In this document: positions 6,569 to 8,193 of the stretch, one piece after another
Position numbering within the stretch: position 1 is the first letter of the stretch
Layout of the letters: the number at the start of each line of letters is the position of its first letter
Assembly (NCBI GenBank): GCA_041623475.1
Contig: JBFJWU010000136.1
Coordinates: 1 to 8,193 of the forward strand
Direction of reading: 5' to 3'
From: JBFJWU01 sp041623475 [NCBI: bacterium]
Lineage (GTDB): Bacteria; J088
DNA: 8,193 nucleotides
Translations under genes and position numbers: made by a program
The notes under the pieces: generated by a model
Database searches by the model: none
What the model saw: only the letters and a program-made list of their open reading frames with translations
What the model was told of the DNA's origin: nothing

Positions 6569-7558
6569 ATGTCAGTGTCCCCGCCAGCCAGGCCAACGCA
6601 AATCGGGCCGCCGCCATCGGATCTGTTTGCCGACCTGACTGATATCCCGTCCACAGACGATCTTCTGGCGGGGTCACTGACCAGGTATTCGCGGCCGGAC
6701 CCGGCAACCGGCTATTCGCAGGGCCAGGCGCGATTCGACGATTTGAGCCTGGTCGGACCGCCAGTTGTGCTGCAGGGTGGGCTGCATGCCGTGGCCAGGT
6801 GGCTGCCGCTGGTCAGTCGTTTCCGTGAGCCGGGGACTTTGTATCCCTGTGCCGCAGCGATGTCGGTCGGTCGGTCGATTCCATTGTTCGAGGATGTGAA
6901 CGTCGAATCGTGGTATTCCGGCCAAGGCGATTCGTGGTGCATCGCAACACGATTTGCTGACAGCGATCGCCTGACCGGATGCGCCTGGTCGATTGCGGCG
7001 GACGGCCCTGAGCTGGACCTGGACGTGGACCATTGGCAGGGTTTGCTGGACGAAGCTGAATCCGATCCGACTGCACAGCCCTATACAATCATGAGCCTGC
7101 CGTACTCTGGCACCGAAAAGTTGTTCTGGAGCCGGGTCAATATGCAGGCCGAAGCCGTCCGCACGCCTGGACTGCGTCGGTTCATCGTCAACGACCGCTT
7201 GTCGTTGGCGTTCGTCGCATATTACCTGGACAACGTGGCCGTTATTTCGCGGGCAACCATGCTGCGCAATCCGTTTCTGACGACACAGATTGGAATCGCT
7301 TTTGCAACCGACCAGATCCCGGCGAACCAGGAACTATTACTGATGGCGGATCGCACGTCTATCCGGCCGGCCAGCTTGCAGGTTGGGCGCCCGGTTGAGC
7401 TGGATGGCCGTACTGTTGGTTCCGAAACCGTAGACATGATCCTGGCCAGCGGTGACCTGGCGACCGTTTATGCGAGAGGCTTCCTGACAATGCACCCGAT
7501 GGATCGATCGGTTTTCAAGCCGCGTATCGCCCACGGGGCGCAGGACAAACGGCAATAG
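6569..7558 (+). CDS. Unidentified protein, possibly double-hotdog acyl-CoA thioesterase-like
   Basis: This 329-residue soluble protein is not confidently recognised. Two stretches have hotdog-fold character. Around residues 63-145, GPPVVLQGGLHAVARWLPL resembles the buried central helix, followed by the strand pattern SVGRSIPLFEDVNVESW...DSWCIATRFADSDRLTGCAWSIA, like the 'f-RPiPl-g...l-dgdrlva-a' run of TesB-type thioesterases. Around residues 205-310, SLAFVAYYLDNVAVI is followed by strands including NQELLLMADRTSI and DMILASGDLATVYARGFLTM, like a C-terminal hotdog. The first ~40 residues are Pro-rich and probably flexible. The chosen start is ATG 6569 with a weak AGG eight bases upstream. A longer frame from 6467 would run deep into the R2lox gene and encode implausible sequence. 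The 19-base gap to R2lox places it in the same operon, so it may act on the same acyl-type substrate or product. Dehydratase-like hotdog or a non-enzymatic acyl-binding role are alternatives. Confidence 0.55.
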   Translation: MSVSPPARPTQIGPPPSDLFADLTDIPSTDDLLAGSLTRYSRPDPATGYSQGQARFDDLSLVGPPVVLQGGLHAVARWLPLVSRFREPGTLYPCAAAMSVGRSIPLFEDVNVESWYSGQGDSWCIATRFADSDRLTGCAWSIAADGPELDLDVDHWQGLLDEAESDPTAQPYTIMSLPYSGTEKLFWSRVNMQAEAVRTPGLRRFIVNDRLSLAFVAYYLDNVAVISRATMLRNPFLTTQIGIAFATDQIPANQELLLMADRTSIRPASLQVGRPVELDGRTVGSETVDMILASGDLATVYARGFLTMHPMDRSVFKPRIAHGAQDKRQ

Positions 7559-7560
7559 AA

Positions 7561-8193
7561 TCAGGGCGTGTCAGGTTTGCTTTTCGGCAGCCTGATCCGA
7601 ACAACCAATGGCAGGTGGTCGGACAGGTCTCCGGTTCTCACAACCTGACGGCTGACGACCCGGGCATCCCTGCTGACGAACAGGTAATCCAGCCGGCGCT
7701 CGGGATTGTGTCCGGGAAACGTAAACCACCGCTGCTCATCTGCGTTGTAAGCGGTTTCTGATACGACCTCGCTGTACCCTGTGATCGATGACAGGATCGG
7801 CAGCGTCTCGTCAACCTCGTAATCGTCGTCCGTGTAGATCGGGAACCGAGACTTCTGACTAGCCGACCTGGGCACGGTGTTGAGGTCACCTCCCCATGCC
7901 AGCAAGGGGCTCGACCTGGATTCCAGCAACGTCTTGAGCTTTGTGGCTTGTTGCTGGCGGTTGTCGGCGTCGAATGCCTCCAGATGATTATTGCCGACCA
8001 CGTACCGGGTACCGTCGATGTCGATCGCGACGAACTGGGAATATCGATACAGGTAAAACGCCTGGTACCACCACGGTTGGTGCAATGGTTTGGGGTGCAG
8101 GGTCACCTGGTTGCCAACGATTGGAAACCGGCTGAGCACGGCACCGCCCGAATCAACTCGCCCGAATTGCTTTTCCGGTGGCCAATAAGGGAA
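7561..8193 (-). CDS. Endonuclease/exonuclease/phosphatase (EEP) family protein, N-terminus outside window
   Basis: The minus-strand frame is open to the right edge and ends at a TGA (complement of 7561-7563), leaving 210 C-terminal residues. Motifs appear in the order expected of the Mg-dependent EEP superfamily: GGAVLSRFPIV, then VVGNNHLEAF with a following R-x-x-Q helix (NNHLEA encoded near 7975-7992), then GGDLNT (7876-7893; metal-coordinating/catalytic Asp and Asn), RRLDYLFVS, and the terminal SDHLPL (7612-7623; catalytic Asp-His). The family hydrolyses phosphodiester or phosphomonoester bonds in nucleic acids, phospholipids or inositol phosphates, and the visible part does not decide which. 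The Trp/Tyr-rich segment PWWYQAFYLYRY is unusual for a plain nuclease and could contact a lipid or the membrane. A GTG at 8139 is only an internal codon, because AVLSRFP continues upstream in frame and the family's N-terminal Gln-Glu motif must lie further out. The gene converges on the R2lox operon. Confidence 0.85.
   Translation of the reverse strand, partial: FPYWPPEKQFGRVDSGGAVLSRFPIVGNQVTLHPKPLHQPWWYQAFYLYRYSQFVAIDIDGTRYVVGNNHLEAFDADNRQQQATKLKTLLESRSSPLLAWGGDLNTVPRSASQKSRFPIYTDDDYEVDETLPILSSITGYSEVVSETAYNADEQRWFTFPGHNPERRLDYLFVSRDARVVSRQVVRTGDLSDHLPLVVRIRLPKSKPDTP

Noticed and set aside
6568-6576. CATGTCAGT at the start of the third operon gene, matching half of the TetR palindrome
   Set aside because: Only one arm is present, and the bases are explained by the start codon and following Ser-Val codons. 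It is weak evidence for a second operator.

Overview
The window looks like chromosomal DNA from a Gram-negative bacterium, probably a proteobacterium and perhaps a gammaproteobacterium. This rests on moderately GC-rich, densely packed genes, an exported START-like protein, a YheS-like ABC-F ATPase and an SO_0444-type metal permease. It is an inference, because no rRNA or other phylogenetic marker is present. I saw no tRNA, rRNA, CRISPR array, insertion sequence or phage gene.

Layout from left to right. Positions 2-301 hold the 3' end of an unrecognised membrane protein gene that starts before the window. It overlaps by 4 bases an exported START/SRPBCC-like lipid-binding protein gene (298-1026). 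After a short gap with a weak promoter comes a 605-residue membrane protein (1115-2932). Its N-terminal half resembles a ZIP metal transporter and its C-terminal half is a YraQ/ArsP_1 (SO_0444-type) permease ending in a His/Cys-rich tail. Next is a complete ABC-F ATPase of the YheS type (2984-4918).

The most cohesive unit is a three-gene operon at 4915-7558. A sigma-70-like promoter overlaps the ABC-F stop codon. A perfect 16-bp palindrome lies just downstream of the predicted transcription start, followed by a TetR-family regulator (4986-5606), an R2-like ligand-binding oxidase (R2lox, 5620-6549) and an unidentified 329-residue protein (6569-7558) with patterns suggestive of a double-hotdog thioesterase. 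The R2lox retains all six metal ligands and the Tyr/Val pair of the characteristic cross-link. The likely reading is an autoregulated, ligand-responsive operon acting on a fatty-acid-like molecule, but the substrate is unknown.

The right end holds a convergent endonuclease/exonuclease/phosphatase (EEP) family gene on the minus strand (7561-8193), whose N-terminus lies beyond the window. Only 2 bases separate its stop codon from that of the operon.

The items most worth follow-up are the R2lox operon with its unidentified third gene, and the ZIP-permease fusion with an altered ZIP metal site.
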